Assembly: GCA_000818945.1 (NCBI GenBank)
Contig: KN805376.1
Location: 689,385-753,384 of the forward strand
Source: Schizochytrium sp. CCTCC M209059
Lineage: Eukaryota > Sar > Bigyra > Thraustochytrida > Thraustochytriidae
DNA length: 64,000 bases
Direction of reading: 5' to 3'
In this document: piece after piece, positions 35,462-45,240 of the stretch
How positions within the stretch are numbered: the stretch's first letter is position 1
How the letters are laid out: each line of letters begins with the position of its first letter
Position numbers and translations under genes: made by a program
Notes under the pieces: generated by a model
Database searches by the model: none
What the model saw: the letters and a program-made list of their open reading frames with translations, nothing else
Told to the model about the DNA's origin: nothing

Positions 35462-36574
35462 CTAGGCGATAGGTTTGCTGATGCACAGGCCGTCACTACC
35501 CTCGTCCTCTTCGAGTGTCTTGAAGCTGGTCTCACCATACGAAACGTCAAATTTGTGCACGTACCAGTTGAAAAAGAGACCGTATTCGCTCTTGTGATTG
35601 CTCGCGTACGTGCATTCCGCCTGCAGATAAACATTGTCGCCATTGGCAAAGGTATGGCTGGCAGCAAAGCTTTGTCCAGACTTTGTGCAGCTCGACGCGT
35701 CAATAATCTCGTCACCAAAGTGCACAACGTACGTGCGACCGCTGTTCTTGGTCTCGACCCAAATGTCAAAGGCATTTACATCATGGTCATGTTCGTACGT
35801 CGTGGTGCCATTGATCTCGTACACGGTGAAGTTTTCGGGTCCGCTTGGCTGCACATTGTACTTGTCGCCATAAAAGGTCTCAATGTGCGGATCTCCGGTG
35901 CCTTTGCATGGTTCTTCACTCGAGCACACCGTATAACAATCGGCCTCAATCCAAGCGGGACCGGCGGGGCTAAAGGTGCCGGCAGACTTGAGTCCTCTGA
36001 GACTGCGTGAAGCACCAAGTCGACGCGAGCCATCGCCTTTGGGCTCATCATTCTTTGCAATGCATTCACCGATGGCACCAAGCCCGGCTTCGATTTGCGC
36101 AAAAGTCTCACCATTTGATTGCGAGTCCACCTTGGTGAGCTGTACAGCAAGAAAGTATCCCAGCTGGGGGTAGCTGTCGGCCTGCATGCACCAAATGTAG
36201 GCTTCCAGATAGTCTGATCCTGGCTTGCTTTCGTCAAAGAGCTTGACACGGGTTGTGCTGTCGCCCGGTGCACTGCAGAGCGCGTCAGCGGTGATGTTCT
36301 CGCCACCGAACGAGAGACTGTAAAAGAGCTGAAAGTCAGTCCCGTCTACGCTACGGTGTGTCTGAGGCGCCCACACGGCAAAGTTATCGACCTCATACAG
36401 CGTCACGTCCGTGAGACTGCTTTCAATCTTGAATGAATCACCACTGAAATCAATCACATGCGGGTCCTGCCATGTGTTGCAGGTGCCTCGGCACACTGTC
36501 TCGCAGTTATCGTCGGCCATGGCGCTCTTTGTCGCGAGGACTGCCATTGCAATCATTCCATATGCTGCCTTCAT
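35462..36574 (-). CDS. Secreted protein with two vWD-type (GDPH) modules
   Basis: The product is 370 aa from the ATG at 36574, with a signal peptide (MKAAYGMIAMAVLATKSAMA). Two related halves follow. The first begins C-NTWQDPHVIDFSGD and the second C-KGTGDPHIETFYGDKY. Both continue with a T-x-Y-E-[VI] strand and end in a Cys-containing block that finishes with G-x-C-I. This is the opening signature of von Willebrand factor type D modules (C...GDPH...F.G). The halves are joined by a basic linker (RRLGASRSLRGLK) that could be a processing site. Several NxS/T sequons and an even number of Cys fit an extracellular glycoprotein. It might be a cell-wall, scale or adhesive component; that is inference. 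Confidence 0.75.
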   Translation of the reverse strand: MKAAYGMIAMAVLATKSAMADDNCETVCRGTCNTWQDPHVIDFSGDSFKIESSLTDVTLYEVDNFAVWAPQTHRSVDGTDFQLFYSLSFGGENITADALCSAPGDSTTRVKLFDESKPGSDYLEAYIWCMQADSYPQLGYFLAVQLTKVDSQSNGETFAQIEAGLGAIGECIAKNDEPKGDGSRRLGASRSLRGLKSAGTFSPAGPAWIEADCYTVCSSEEPCKGTGDPHIETFYGDKYNVQPSGPENFTVYEINGTTTYEHDHDVNAFDIWVETKNSGRTYVVHFGDEIIDASSCTKSGQSFAASHTFANGDNVYLQAECTYASNHKSEYGLFFNWYVHKFDVSYGETSFKTLEEDEGSDGLCISKPIA

Positions 36575-37737
36575 GGTGTCTTTCCTTGGGCAAGGTGGGG
36601 GACTTTCGGACTTGGGGCTTCTTGAGGTTTCGGTCTTCGGTTTCTTCTTCTCTCAATGGCTTTTCCTTCTCTTGGGCTTGAAGCTTTGCAGGTTGCAGGT
36701 TTGCTTTGCTCCCGCGCTCCCGAAGGTGTCCGAGATCGTGCCGGTCAGCTGCGTTTCAGGCCGCCTGCGCGTCGTGTCGAACTTGGGCCTGCGCTAGCTC
36801 TTCGTTGTTGCTGCTGAACGAAGTCCCTTGTTCCCGCAGTCAGCATAGGCACTAAAATATCGTATTTTGAGGGTCTTTCTGTCCCTGTGTAAAGTGTCTG
36901 GTCTACCATGAATTTGTCCAACTTGAGCGAGGGGGGGAGGGGTCACGAATCAGGGCTGAACATGTCATTGCCAGCTGAGCACCGAATGGTGATAAAATTG
37001 TCATTTGCATGTATACATAAGTCGGTGAAATGATTACACGAAAACTTGCATTGCATATTGGCTGAGTAAATGAGACAACGCTCTTCTTTCGCAGGCAAGC
37101 GGTGTTCATCATGGCGACCTTGTCTTGCAACTAGACTCGATATGCCCCCTTGCAATGTCTATGCCATTGAGCCTAAAAACCAGATAAGGAAAGTCTTTCC
37201 ATTACAGTTTTCTCAAAAGCACTCAAACATACGCTTAAACGCAACCTGGCAAAATGATATTCAGATCATGGAGCAGCCTTAGAGAGATTAAATTTCTCTT
37301 GCCGCTGTAGAACCCCACCACGCTCGCCTCATTGCGCTCCGTCCTGGTCAGGCATCAATCTGTTATGATGACGAAACAAACATAAACAAGGTAGGAGGCC
37401 CAGCTAGCTAGAGGTCTAGGCCCAATTCTTGATCGGTGACGATGACGAGGACAGGTCGAGAGGAGGGCGAGACGCGTTGGATTGAGAGTGCGAGCGCAGG
37501 GCGGCTGGCTCAGTGGACCAAGAATCACATTTGGTGCAGGCCCTGTCCTGCGAGAGATCCAGATCTCCTTTCTTGGGTGGACGAGCGTTTACCGTCGCGA
37601 GCGAAGCCAAAGAGTGTGGGGCGAACTCGCATTCTAGCTGATGACGACGCGACGAAATGTATGTGATAGCGAGTGACCATCTGTAAAGAAAGAGGGTTGG
37701 CGAGACATTACCCCGGTAAAGGTAGTCAGTCAGTGCT

Positions 37738-37806
37738 GCTGCTGCTGCTGGTGGTGGTCATGGTGATGATGATGATGGTGGTGGTGGTGGTGGTGGTTGT
37801 GGTGGA
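37738..37806. repeat. Mixed trinucleotide repeat (CTG/GGT/GAT)
   Basis: Successive runs of CTG, GGT and GAT triplets in non-coding DNA. Small frames reading it as poly-Leu or poly-Val are not considered genes. Confidence 0.8.
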
Positions 37807-37816
37807 ACAAGTTAAA

Positions 37817-37884
37817 GGCAGTTTCTTTTCTCTGCGCCAAGTCACTCATAGGCAGTTTCTTTCTTCTGCGCCAAGTCACTCTTC
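37817..37884. repeat. 34-bp tandem duplication
   Basis: Copies at 37817-37850 and 37851-37884 share GGCAGTTTCTTT and CTGCGCCAAGTCACTC. They lie in the presumed 3' UTR of FOR20. Confidence 0.85.
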
Positions 37885-37892
37885 ATTCATCA

Positions 37893-38435
37893 TCACCTGC
37901 GGGAAGGCCGTGCATGTGCTCCTTCCGAAGAGTTCGACGATTGCCGTGCAGCGTGCACGAGCTGGTATAGCAAGGGCAGAGGTCGGCCGAGATCCTGACG
38001 AAAGTTTGCGGATGAATCGAGACCAAGATCTTGAGCCACAAGTTCCCGAGGAAGGGTTTCATCCTTGGGTTGCCCACTTTCGGGAATAAAGACTGAAAGA
38101 GCATGTTTGTACCCGTTAAAGGCCAGGTACTCCCGGATCAGCTCGTTGATCAAAAGAGTCTCGTTGTCTGGTTGCGGAGCTCGCGGCGTGTCTTCTCCCT
38201 CGAGGACGGCAAATATCTCTGCACGGAGTCTTGCCTTGATCGCGTCTGTCACACCTCGTGCCCGAAGGTTTTCGCCGACAGCTGCACACGGTATCACAAA
38301 TCCAAATTCATGAAGAAAAGGAAATCGCAGGTTAGCCATTGTTGTCCAACTTGTACTAGGCGGTCGGTCGGTCGGTCGGTCGTTTGTCTCCAAAAAAATT
38401 CACGTACCGTCATTGAGTTCTTCAAGGGATGCCAT
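37893..38435 (-). CDS. CEP20: FOR20/CEP20 (FOPNL) basal-body LisH protein
   Basis: Two exons: a 28-nt first exon 38435-38408 (MASLEELND) and 38281-37893, flanking a 126-nt intron 38282-38407 (donor gtacgt, acceptor tgtgcag). The phase-1 junction gives 138 aa. Without the tiny exon the frame would start with an unrelated N terminus. The spliced protein aligns with animal FOR20 throughout: RGVTDAIKARLRAEIF, then the LisH core (ETLLINELIREYLAFNGYK followed by HALSVF), ESGQP, and RPLPLLYQLV. FOR20 is needed for basal-body docking and ciliogenesis in ciliates and animals. The intron contains a (GGTC)n repeat in plus-strand terms near 38360-38385. Confidence 0.93.
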
Positions 38436-38823
38436 GACGTCAATCTGTTTTTCGCAGCAGCAGGGGCGGATAGTAAGCCACAAGCGTCGGGCCGTACAGC
38501 GTTCGTTCACACCTTTGATAAACTAGTAACTACGACGATAGAGCCTCTTTCCCGTTTGTCTGCGCAAAAGACCAATTCTTTCGATAAAATGCTCTCTTGT
38601 CCTCAAGCTCGTATGACTGTCTCCGCACCGGTCCGAAGCAAGCTTTTGGACGTCACGCTCTCTCTTACTTGTCACGATCGCCAATCTCCAGCTTTTTCTC
38701 CCGTCAGGTCAGTCAGTCACCAGCTGAGCTCCTGCGCCCGAGCCTCGTGGTTCGTCTGCTCTCTCTCCTCCTCCTTCTCCTCGTCTTCCTTCCTGTTCGT
38801 TGTTGTCGTGGGCTACAACGTTT

Positions 38824-38863
<40 letters not shown>

Positions 38864-39264
38864 TGTGGTCTTGATTGTCGTCCTCCTTCTTCTCGTCGAC
38901 CTTGTTGTGGTCGAGAAATCTGAAGCTGCAACCGCCACTGTTGTACTATAGCCAAGCACCTTCGTGGTCGTTAGAGAAAGAGACCCATCCTGAATTGGGT
39001 CTCTTCTTGACTTTTTAACCAAAAAACGCAAACGCCAGAACCTCATCCACCGTACGCGGCCTCGCTCGCCCAGGGCGCCAATCGCCGGTCGGCGGGCCTG
39101 GGGTGAAGTGCGCAGCTGCTGGCGCGGGCTGCGTCGAGAACGCTGTATATTTGCCACAGGAGACCAAAACTTGTGCTGCCAACGCGAAGATTAAATATCA
39201 ACGAGGAGACAGACGATCGAGGTGACCCAACCACCACGCCCAGCAAGACAAGATCTGCGCAAGC
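38436..39264. promoter_or_regulatory. Divergent intergenic region with (GGTCGT)n repeat
   Basis: 829 bp between the FOR20 start (-) and the coiled-coil gene start (+). It contains pyrimidine-rich sequence and an imperfect (GGTCGT)n hexanucleotide run at about 38821-38872. Both promoters must lie here, and both genes are probably centrosome or cilium related. Confidence 0.5.
38821..38872. repeat. (GGTCGT)n hexanucleotide repeat
   Basis: About eight near-perfect units in non-coding DNA. Confidence 0.85.
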
Positions 39265-42200
39265 ATGTCATCTCTTTATGCTGGAATGCCGGCGCGAAGC
39301 GTGGACGCTGGAATTAACAGCTTTATCGAGCGCTCGAACAGCGAGCTCGGGGATGCCACGGCCGAAAGAAGTGCTCTCTTTGACCGACTCGTCGAACTAG
39401 AAATGTCTCGACTGGAAGCGATGGAAAACAATAGTATCGGTGCCAGTGCCAGTGCCAGTGCCAGTGCTGGTGCCAGTGCGAGATCCAGGGAAAGTGTGGC
39501 TGATTTCGAACGCGACGATGCTAGCGACGTGACGCTCCAGTCGCGGACACAAAGTCGTGCGCCACGGCAATATCCAAGTGCGCAGGAAGCCTTTCGGGAA
39601 GCCCAACTGGAAACCTCTCGTCAAGCTCCAGAGAGACCCATGTCTTCATCATCTTCAGCATCCGCCCGCCCCAAACATGACATTGCTGAGCATGATCGCA
39701 CTTTTACGCTCACACCAATGCCAATGACGTCATCAGGTTCTCCACCGCCAGTGACTTCGCGAATCGGATTTGGTCGAGGTCTCCACTCGCTTCAGGCCGG
39801 CGCCTCTGAGGAGGAACTCGAACGCGCACGCCGACTGGACCTGGAAAAGAAGCGAAGGTACCAGCAAGAGCTCGATCGTCAGCTGGCAGAGAAACGAAAG
39901 CTTGAACGTTCCTCACGCGATACTCGCTCACGCAATTCTTCGCTCATGGTTGACGAAGATCACCACCACAATCACCGCAAAATCCAGCATCCCTCGAACG
40001 AAACCTCTCTTCCGTATCCACAGCAAGCTGCTGCGCAACGCCCGGCGCCTTTACCCACAACGTCGATTATGCCCACGAGCTCAAACTGGTACTCGAGTCG
40101 TGGCGGTCCCCCGACAACGTCTTCGCCGGTATCTTCTGTTCTGCCCATGCCCATAGATATAGGCGAGAAAGAAGCGCGAGCCTTGCAGCGCAAAAAGCAA
40201 GAAGAGTACGCACGTATTCTCAAGGAGCAAATGGAAGAGCGCGAGCGCCAGCAGGCGCGGGAAAAGCAAGAAGAGGAAGAATACGAGCGTCGCTACAGCG
40301 GGGTTGCATCGCCGCCGGGAATGTACGGAACAAGCGGGGGCGGCTTTCGAGAGTCTGACCAGCCTTCATGGACTGCCAATCACACGCAGGCAGAGTCTCA
40401 GCGAGGACTCGAATCGATTGCGTCTGGAACGGATAGAATGCCTGATTCAAGGGAATCCTGGCCTCCGTCGAAGACCAGCGACGATCGGGCGCCAGCTGCA
40501 GCGAGTTGGCACAGCGACAATAATGAGAACATCGGCAACAGCAGCAACAACAATATGACGCACACACGCGCTCGCTTTCGTTTCGATCGTCTCGATCCCA
40601 GCGAGCAAGAAGCTCTTCTGCGAAAACAGCAGCAGCAGCAGTTGCAGCAGCTCTCGCTTAAGCAGCAAATCGAGGAAAACGAAAGACGCGCCGAACAGGA
40701 AAAGCTGCGGAGACAGCAAGAGGAAGCCATTGAAGAAGAACGTATTGCTCGCGAGCTCAAAGAGCTTCAGGTCGCTGCAGAACGAGACAACGCGCTTCTT
40801 TCGGGACGCTCGCAGCACGAAGCATCGAGTCCTCCACCGGCACAGGAATCGACAACGCACGTCGCCTCGCTCGTGAAGCCGCCGATTGATGATGCATCAT
40901 TCGAGGCCGATCCCGTGCTGGTCCGTAAGAGACGTGAAATGCAAGAAATGCGGCGCCAGCAAGAGGAACTTCAACGTGAACTCGAACGTCAGCGTCTCGA
41001 ACTCGCCAGATTGCGAGAAGCAAGCTCCAACGAAGCCCGAGATTCGCCATTCGACAAGCCGAGGGATGCGCAGCTGTCCCAGAGCGCAAGGCATCGCTCG
41101 CACTTGCGACCTCGTACACCTGTTGCGCCGGACCCTGCCTTTCAGAGCCGACCCAAGGTGGGAAATTCAATGGAACTCGAGCGGACAGGGTCACCTGCTC
41201 GTAATGAGGGCAATGGAGGATATATTCCACGTGATCGAGACCGTGAATTCACCTCTGCAACTAACGGATCATCTGTTTTGGAGCATAGCATGCCTTCACG
41301 TTCTAAGCTATTGACAATTCCTGATCGTACCGCGAGAGGGCGTTCGAATGACGTTGAGCACAATCAAGGCCGTCGCCTCGGGGATACCTGGAGGTCCTCT
41401 GGCTCCCGCGAAAAGGGCCCTGCAGCGGGTCGCAAGGCGGCCTTGGGTCGTAGTCTGGCAAGCGTGCATGAAGCCGGTGAGTCGAGCTACCTGGATAGAA
41501 CGATGGGCTCAGAGGGCGATCTTGATCAAACTCTGCGCGTTATTAGTCGCTGCTTTGTGTACGTATCTCCCAAGGCAAGTCAGAGCGGCTCGAAGGAGCC
41601 GAACGTGCTGTTATTTGACGAGGATGGCGCGCGACTCGATGCCCAAACATACAATGCAGACGTGCGTGCGTCCCAGTCGCTCTCAGGCTCAGTAGGCGCC
41701 GCCTCAGCTACACGATCTCCGGTGGCACATCATGCTGGCGAGAGAAGGTTCCACCGTGAACGAGGGACCGAAACGGCGGAGTACATTACCCCTCACGCCG
41801 GCGCGATGACGCCTGTGCGGGGGCCTCGTGCCTCTGACGTAGAGAGAGACTCTCCGGCCGATTGGCAAATGTCGCGGCACGGTGCGAGACCCCAGCATGC
41901 AGAGCATGCAGAGCATGCAGAGCATGCAGAGCCCGCATCGGACATGAGTGACTTTGAGGACGATGACGAGGGCGATCACGATAGTGATCTTGATCACCAA
42001 ATCAAACCTGGCACGCATGCCGGGCGTTATGCGAGAGACGACCCTTTTGCCTCCTTTGATCAGACCCCGACTCGCGCAGACCGGCTTGGGGCCAGCTCGT
42101 TCGGTCAAAGTGCTCATGATGACCTCGGTGACGAGGACGACGAGGATGATGTCGGGAGCGAGGGGATTGCCGATCTCAACGACCTCGAGCAGAGCAGGGT

Positions 42201-43101
42201 TCGCACGGCGCAAGCTGCTCGCATGGCCTTGCAGCGCGCGTCCGCGCATTCCGAAGACGAGGAGAGCACACGCGACGGAACAGGAGACAGCCCTGCTGCG
42301 CCACGTCGCCGAGGTAATCCTCTCAAATCACCTCCAGAGCTCTCCAAGGGCGTGCGACGGATTGAGACCCCGCTTGGGCAGCGTCGCGACGCTATGCTCT
42401 CTGCAGCACCGGGCGGCTCCTCGAGTCCGTTGTCGCCAGGCGCCAGGCTTTCCTACATTAGTCGACATCGTCCCACTTCGTCTGCTTCGTCTGCCTCGTC
42501 CATGTCTTCCTCATCGTCGTCTTCGGCCTCGGAAGCATCATCATCGCGACGACGACAGTCTTCTGCAGCGCCAAAGGGAGCAAAGGATTCACGGAGACAG
42601 GAAAACGCAAGCAAGGCGGCCAATGCCGGGCGCTTTCTTGTACAGACGGCGGAGAGCAATAAGGATGCCTTTTCGTTTGAGCCGCGCAAAGCGACGCAAA
42701 AACTTGCGGCCCGCAGTGCCAAAGCTTGGGCGCAACCATCTTTTATGGTCTACCGAAACGAGCACGCCGATGCACCGGGTGCTGGGGGTGCGAGCGGTTC
42801 TTCCAGAACAGCAAGCGGTCTTTCCCGTTCTGGCTTTGGCGATGGAGCGGGAAAACGATTTGGTGCGAGCGCGGGGATGAATGGCGGCGCCACAGGCGGT
42901 GGTGCTTTAGGTGCGCTTGAAAGTGCCACGCGTCGCTCGAGCCGCCCCGCAAGCGCTCGCGATGCCGTGAACGGCGAGACCTATTCGGACGACTTTAGCA
43001 ATTCGGATGACTCCGAGGACGATTCGGACGATGAATACGTTGCGTATGCATCGTCCTCGGAGGAGATTCACCTCTCAGCCTTTGGAAAGGAACTTGCTTA
43101 G
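39265..43101 (+). CDS. Large coiled-coil protein, CSPP1/CCDC66-like
   Basis: The product is 1278 aa from the ATG at 39265, intronless. The N terminus has a (SA)n run from a GTGCCA repeat. Three charged helices dominate the first half: KKRRYQQELDRQLAEKRKLE, KKQEEYARILKEQMEERER, and a Glu/Arg/Gln-rich segment of about 120 residues with an HQ-type repeat. The K-x2-Y-x2-[EI]L-x2-Q-[LM]-x-E pattern is what CSPP1 and CCDC66, centrosome and ciliary tip proteins, use repeatedly. The second half is disordered and Ser-rich, with an HAE repeat at 41895-41935, an acidic block, and a C-terminal YSDDFSNSDDSED motif common in ciliary scaffold proteins. The assignment is based on helix pattern only, so orthology is uncertain. 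It shares a divergent promoter region with FOR20. Confidence 0.65.
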   Translation: MSSLYAGMPARSVDAGINSFIERSNSELGDATAERSALFDRLVELEMSRLEAMENNSIGASASASASAGASARSRESVADFERDDASDVTLQSRTQSRAPRQYPSAQEAFREAQLETSRQAPERPMSSSSSASARPKHDIAEHDRTFTLTPMPMTSSGSPPPVTSRIGFGRGLHSLQAGASEEELERARRLDLEKKRRYQQELDRQLAEKRKLERSSRDTRSRNSSLMVDEDHHHNHRKIQHPSNETSLPYPQQAAAQRPAPLPTTSIMPTSSNWYSSRGGPPTTSSPVSSVLPMPIDIGEKEARALQRKKQEEYARILKEQMEERERQQAREKQEEEEYERRYSGVASPPGMYGTSGGGFRESDQPSWTANHTQAESQRGLESIASGTDRMPDSRESWPPSKTSDDRAPAAASWHSDNNENIGNSSNNNMTHTRARFRFDRLDPSEQEALLRKQQQQQLQQLSLKQQIEENERRAEQEKLRRQQEEAIEEERIARELKELQVAAERDNALLSGRSQHEASSPPPAQESTTHVASLVKPPIDDASFEADPVLVRKRREMQEMRRQQEELQRELERQRLELARLREASSNEARDSPFDKPRDAQLSQSARHRSHLRPRTPVAPDPAFQSRPKVGNSMELERTGSPARNEGNGGYIPRDRDREFTSATNGSSVLEHSMPSRSKLLTIPDRTARGRSNDVEHNQGRRLGDTWRSSGSREKGPAAGRKAALGRSLASVHEAGESSYLDRTMGSEGDLDQTLRVISRCFVYVSPKASQSGSKEPNVLLFDEDGARLDAQTYNADVRASQSLSGSVGAASATRSPVAHHAGERRFHRERGTETAEYITPHAGAMTPVRGPRASDVERDSPADWQMSRHGARPQHAEHAEHAEHAEPASDMSDFEDDDEGDHDSDLDHQIKPGTHAGRYARDDPFASFDQTPTRADRLGASSFGQSAHDDLGDEDDEDDVGSEGIADLNDLEQSRVRTAQAARMALQRASAHSEDEESTRDGTGDSPAAPRRRGNPLKSPPELSKGVRRIETPLGQRRDAMLSAAPGGSSSPLSPGARLSYISRHRPTSSASSASSMSSSSSSSASEASSSRRRQSSAAPKGAKDSRRQENASKAANAGRFLVQTAESNKDAFSFEPRKATQKLAARSAKAWAQPSFMVYRNEHADAPGAGGASGSSRTASGLSRSGFGDGAGKRFGASAGMNGGATGGGALGALESATRRSSRPASARDAVNGETYSDDFSNSDDSEDDSDDEYVAYASSSEEIHLSAFGKELA
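39438..39482 (+). repeat. (GTGCCA)n coding repeat
   Basis: Encodes alternating Ser-Ala near the N terminus of the coiled-coil protein. Confidence 0.8.
41895..41935 (+). repeat. GCATGCAGA tandem repeat (His-Ala-Glu)
   Basis: Four nine-base units in frame, giving a repeated HAE tripeptide in the disordered region of the coiled-coil protein. Confidence 0.85.
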
Positions 43102-43939
43102 CTCAGCCTTGGAACTACAAGTAGGCCGAGGTCCAAAGCGTGATAATATGAGTTTGATCATGATTGCATGAAGTGCATGATGATCGCACAAAGCACACAG
43201 AGGCATAACAATTTTGATGGGGGTCCCTATTCTTCACTTTTTGTCTTTGCTTGATGATCACCAAACTGGCACTCTGGCAAATGTACGGTCCATCTGCACG
43301 CGGAACTGCCCGCGGATGGCCGATCCGATCCGACCCGGCGACTCTTTCCGGCTGCCAGAAGTCTTCTATTTTTTTTCTTTTTCTTTTTTTAACGAGAGAG
43401 GGTGTATACGAACGAAGCTTGAAAGCATTGTACGTAATTCGTTGGCGTTGGCGTCTCACGCCTTGGGCCTTATGTACTCAAGATGGTCCAGACGACAAGG
43501 TCATCGACCATCGCGATCGCTTCTTCTGCGAACTTTCAGAACCCTTGGTCGGAAAGCCAGCGCGAGAAGTTAGAGGATATCCTCTCTGCGAACTCAAGAA
43601 TATACTATGGGGCTGACGATATTTTTGCTCGCGAAGGTTACTACAAGAATAGTATGGTGGAAAGCGGGTGCCGGGGTCGGCGATCTGCTCGAGTCCAGAT
43701 CGCCAACACGCCGCATCGCCGCGCCCGCCCACCCCGCACGAGTCGCGCCGCGTCGCCGCGCCTCGCCCGAGTTCGCCTTCAGCCCGCCCACCTTATCACC
43801 CGCGCGCCGCGCCGCCCGCGCTCGCTTGCGGTCCCCGCTCGATCAGCGAGCAGGGAGTGTGCGAAGCCTTAGCTAGCAGCAGGAGGTTGAGCAGCAGGAG
43901 CAGAAGGCCGAGCAGCAGCAGGAGCAGGAGGTAGAGAAG
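43102..43939. other. Intergenic region upstream of CHMP1
   Basis: 838 bp. The first 350 bp are AT-richer with T-runs near 43366-43390. From 43640 the sequence is GC-rich with CGCCG stretches, then an (AGCAGGAGC)n purine-rich leader up to the CHMP1 ATG. An open frame at 43483-43872 has an ATG but turns into Arg/Pro composition and is not supported as a gene. Confidence 0.5.
43880..43938 (+). repeat. AGCAGGAG-type leader repeat of CHMP1
   Basis: Imperfect AGCAG/GAGCAG units immediately precede the ATG at 43940. Confidence 0.7.
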
Positions 43940-44557
43940 ATGGGCAACGGGGAGTCCGCGATGCAGAAGCAGCTGCTGGAGCTTCGGCTCACGGCAAAGC
44001 AGCTGCAGCGCGAGGCGAAAAAGTGCGAAAAGAATTCCAAGGCCGCCAAGGCCAAGCTCAAGGCCGCGATCGAGCGCGGCGACATGGAGGGCGCCAAGAT
44101 CTACGCCTCGAATTCGATTCGGGACAAGAACCAGTCTCTCAATTATCTAAGACTCGCATCGCGTATAGAAGCCGTATCGCAACGCGTGCAAACGGCCATC
44201 AGCATGGGCCGCCTCAGCAAGACGATGACAAAGACCGTGGCTGGTATGGACAAGACGTTGAAAAGCATGGACGTGGAGAAGATTGGTAAGGTCATGGACA
44301 AGTTCGAGGCCAACTTTGAGGACCTCGATGTCCGCAGCGCATATATGACGGAGGCTATGGACAGTACCACTGCCGGTGTCACGCCCGAGAGCGAAGTCTC
44401 GGAGCTCATCCAGATGGTCGCGGACGAGCACGGCCTCCAGGTTGCAGGCGACCTTGATGACGCCGGCGTCGTCTCCACGAAAACTCCTGCAGCCAAGGAA
44501 ACCGAGGGCGCCAGCGATCTCGAGGCGCGCCTGGCAGCGCTCAACTCGAACCCATGA
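43940..44557 (+). CDS. CHMP1: ESCRT-III protein CHMP1/Did2 (Vps46)
   Basis: The product is 205 aa from the ATG at 43940. It is an all-helical Snf7-fold protein with a basic first half and acidic second half. It matches CHMP1 along its length: LRLTAKQLQREAKKCEKNSK, then AKIYASNSIRDKNQSLNYLR, then RIEAVSQRVQTAISMG, a central segment KIGKVMDKFEANFEDLDV, and the C-terminal MIM1-type helix DLEARLAAL that binds Vps4/LIP5 MIT domains. CHMP1 recruits Vps4 and acts late in ESCRT-III disassembly in endosomes, cytokinesis and membrane repair. The N terminus (MGNGES) is a possible N-myristoylation site, an unusual touch for this subfamily. Confidence 0.93.
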   Translation: MGNGESAMQKQLLELRLTAKQLQREAKKCEKNSKAAKAKLKAAIERGDMEGAKIYASNSIRDKNQSLNYLRLASRIEAVSQRVQTAISMGRLSKTMTKTVAGMDKTLKSMDVEKIGKVMDKFEANFEDLDVRSAYMTEAMDSTTAGVTPESEVSELIQMVADEHGLQVAGDLDDAGVVSTKTPAAKETEGASDLEARLAALNSNP

Positions 44558-44569
44558 GCACCGTGACAA

Positions 44570-44635
44570 AGTATCTTTCTTTCTTTCTTTCCTTCCTCGG
44601 CCTGCCTGTCTGCCTGCCTGTCTGCCTGCTTGCGC
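44570..44635. repeat. TTCT and GCCTGTCT short tandem repeats
   Basis: A (TTCT)n run followed by GCCTGCCTGTCT units in the CHMP1 3' region. Confidence 0.8.
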
Positions 44636-44818
44636 GTGCAGGCTGCACACTCCCGGCACATGTTTTATCAGCAGCCAGTCTACCGTCCATCTGGCCAGCG
44701 GCTTTCTCGATCCATAGGTTCGTCAAAGCCAGCATTCCATTTTCCCCATTAACCTTCATTCATTTGTTCATTCGTTCTTTTCATCTTCTTCCTCTTCTTC
44801 TCGCTGTCTGGGCACGTG

Positions 44819-45240
44819 CTACTTACTATATAACTTGACCAAGGTCGAAAGAAGCAACATTAGATTTTGTTTTAAATTGTGATGATAGTCTTGCAACTCC
44901 AAGAGATTGCTCCGGATAAAATGTCCCTCGCATGCCATGGTCGAACGTTCGGCCGCCCATATACTTGAACACGCTTTGAGCATAGTAGATGGAATGGGCG
45001 GAGACTTCCTGCAGAATGTCTGGACTGCTTGACAGCAATGGAAACAAACCTTGTGCATCTCGAGACATGATATTAAAGAAACCGAAGAGAAAAAATGCTC
45101 ACCGAGAGTGCCTTCGTGCGCGTCCCGTGGCTCACATCAAAGATGAATGACCTGCTCATGTGAAAGATATCCAACAGGTACACTGCATCGTTCCAAGCAC
45201 CTCGATAGCTGCAGCCTGCAGCACACTTGAAGTCGTCATT
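44819..45240 (-). pseudogene. Putative small minus-strand gene or gene remnant
   Basis: Minus-strand frame A (about 45240-45103) reads NDDFKCAAGCSYRGAWNDAV and on to DVSHGTRTKALS, then meets a good donor (gtgagc at 45102). An acceptor at 45059 would make a 44-nt intron. Two frames are open after it: one fits the phase (from 45058, Cys-rich, 79 codons), while the other reads more like protein (PDILQEVSAHSIYYAQSVF, then KYMGGRTF) but is out of phase with this donor. The conflict suggests either a short multi-exon gene whose exact splicing I cannot resolve or a decayed fragment. No start codon is certain and no family is recognised. Confidence 0.25.

Larger units (their letters stand above)
36575..37892. 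other. Intergenic region with low-complexity repeats
   Basis: 1318 bp upstream of the secreted-protein gene and downstream of FOR20 (both minus). The first 250 bp probably hold the promoter of the secreted-protein gene. 36840-37400 is AT-richer with no coding signal. A (CTG)n/(GGT)n/(GAT)n block lies at about 37738-37806 and a 34-bp tandem duplication at 37817-37884. A box-A-like stretch near 37505 was examined as a tRNA and rejected. Confidence 0.5.

Noticed and set aside
35980..36020. RSLR in the secreted protein as an RxLR host-targeting motif
   Set aside because: It lies in the middle of the chain rather than shortly after the signal peptide, and no effector features accompany it.
37494..37575. 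tRNA-like sequence (TGGCTCAGTGG box-A match)
   Set aside because: The expected box B has a mismatch at a key base and no cloverleaf or acceptor stem pairs convincingly.
43483..43872. Plus-strand 129-codon frame upstream of CHMP1
   Set aside because: The first 55 residues look plausible, but the rest is Arg/Pro composition from GC-rich leader DNA and there is no recognisable motif or splice continuation.
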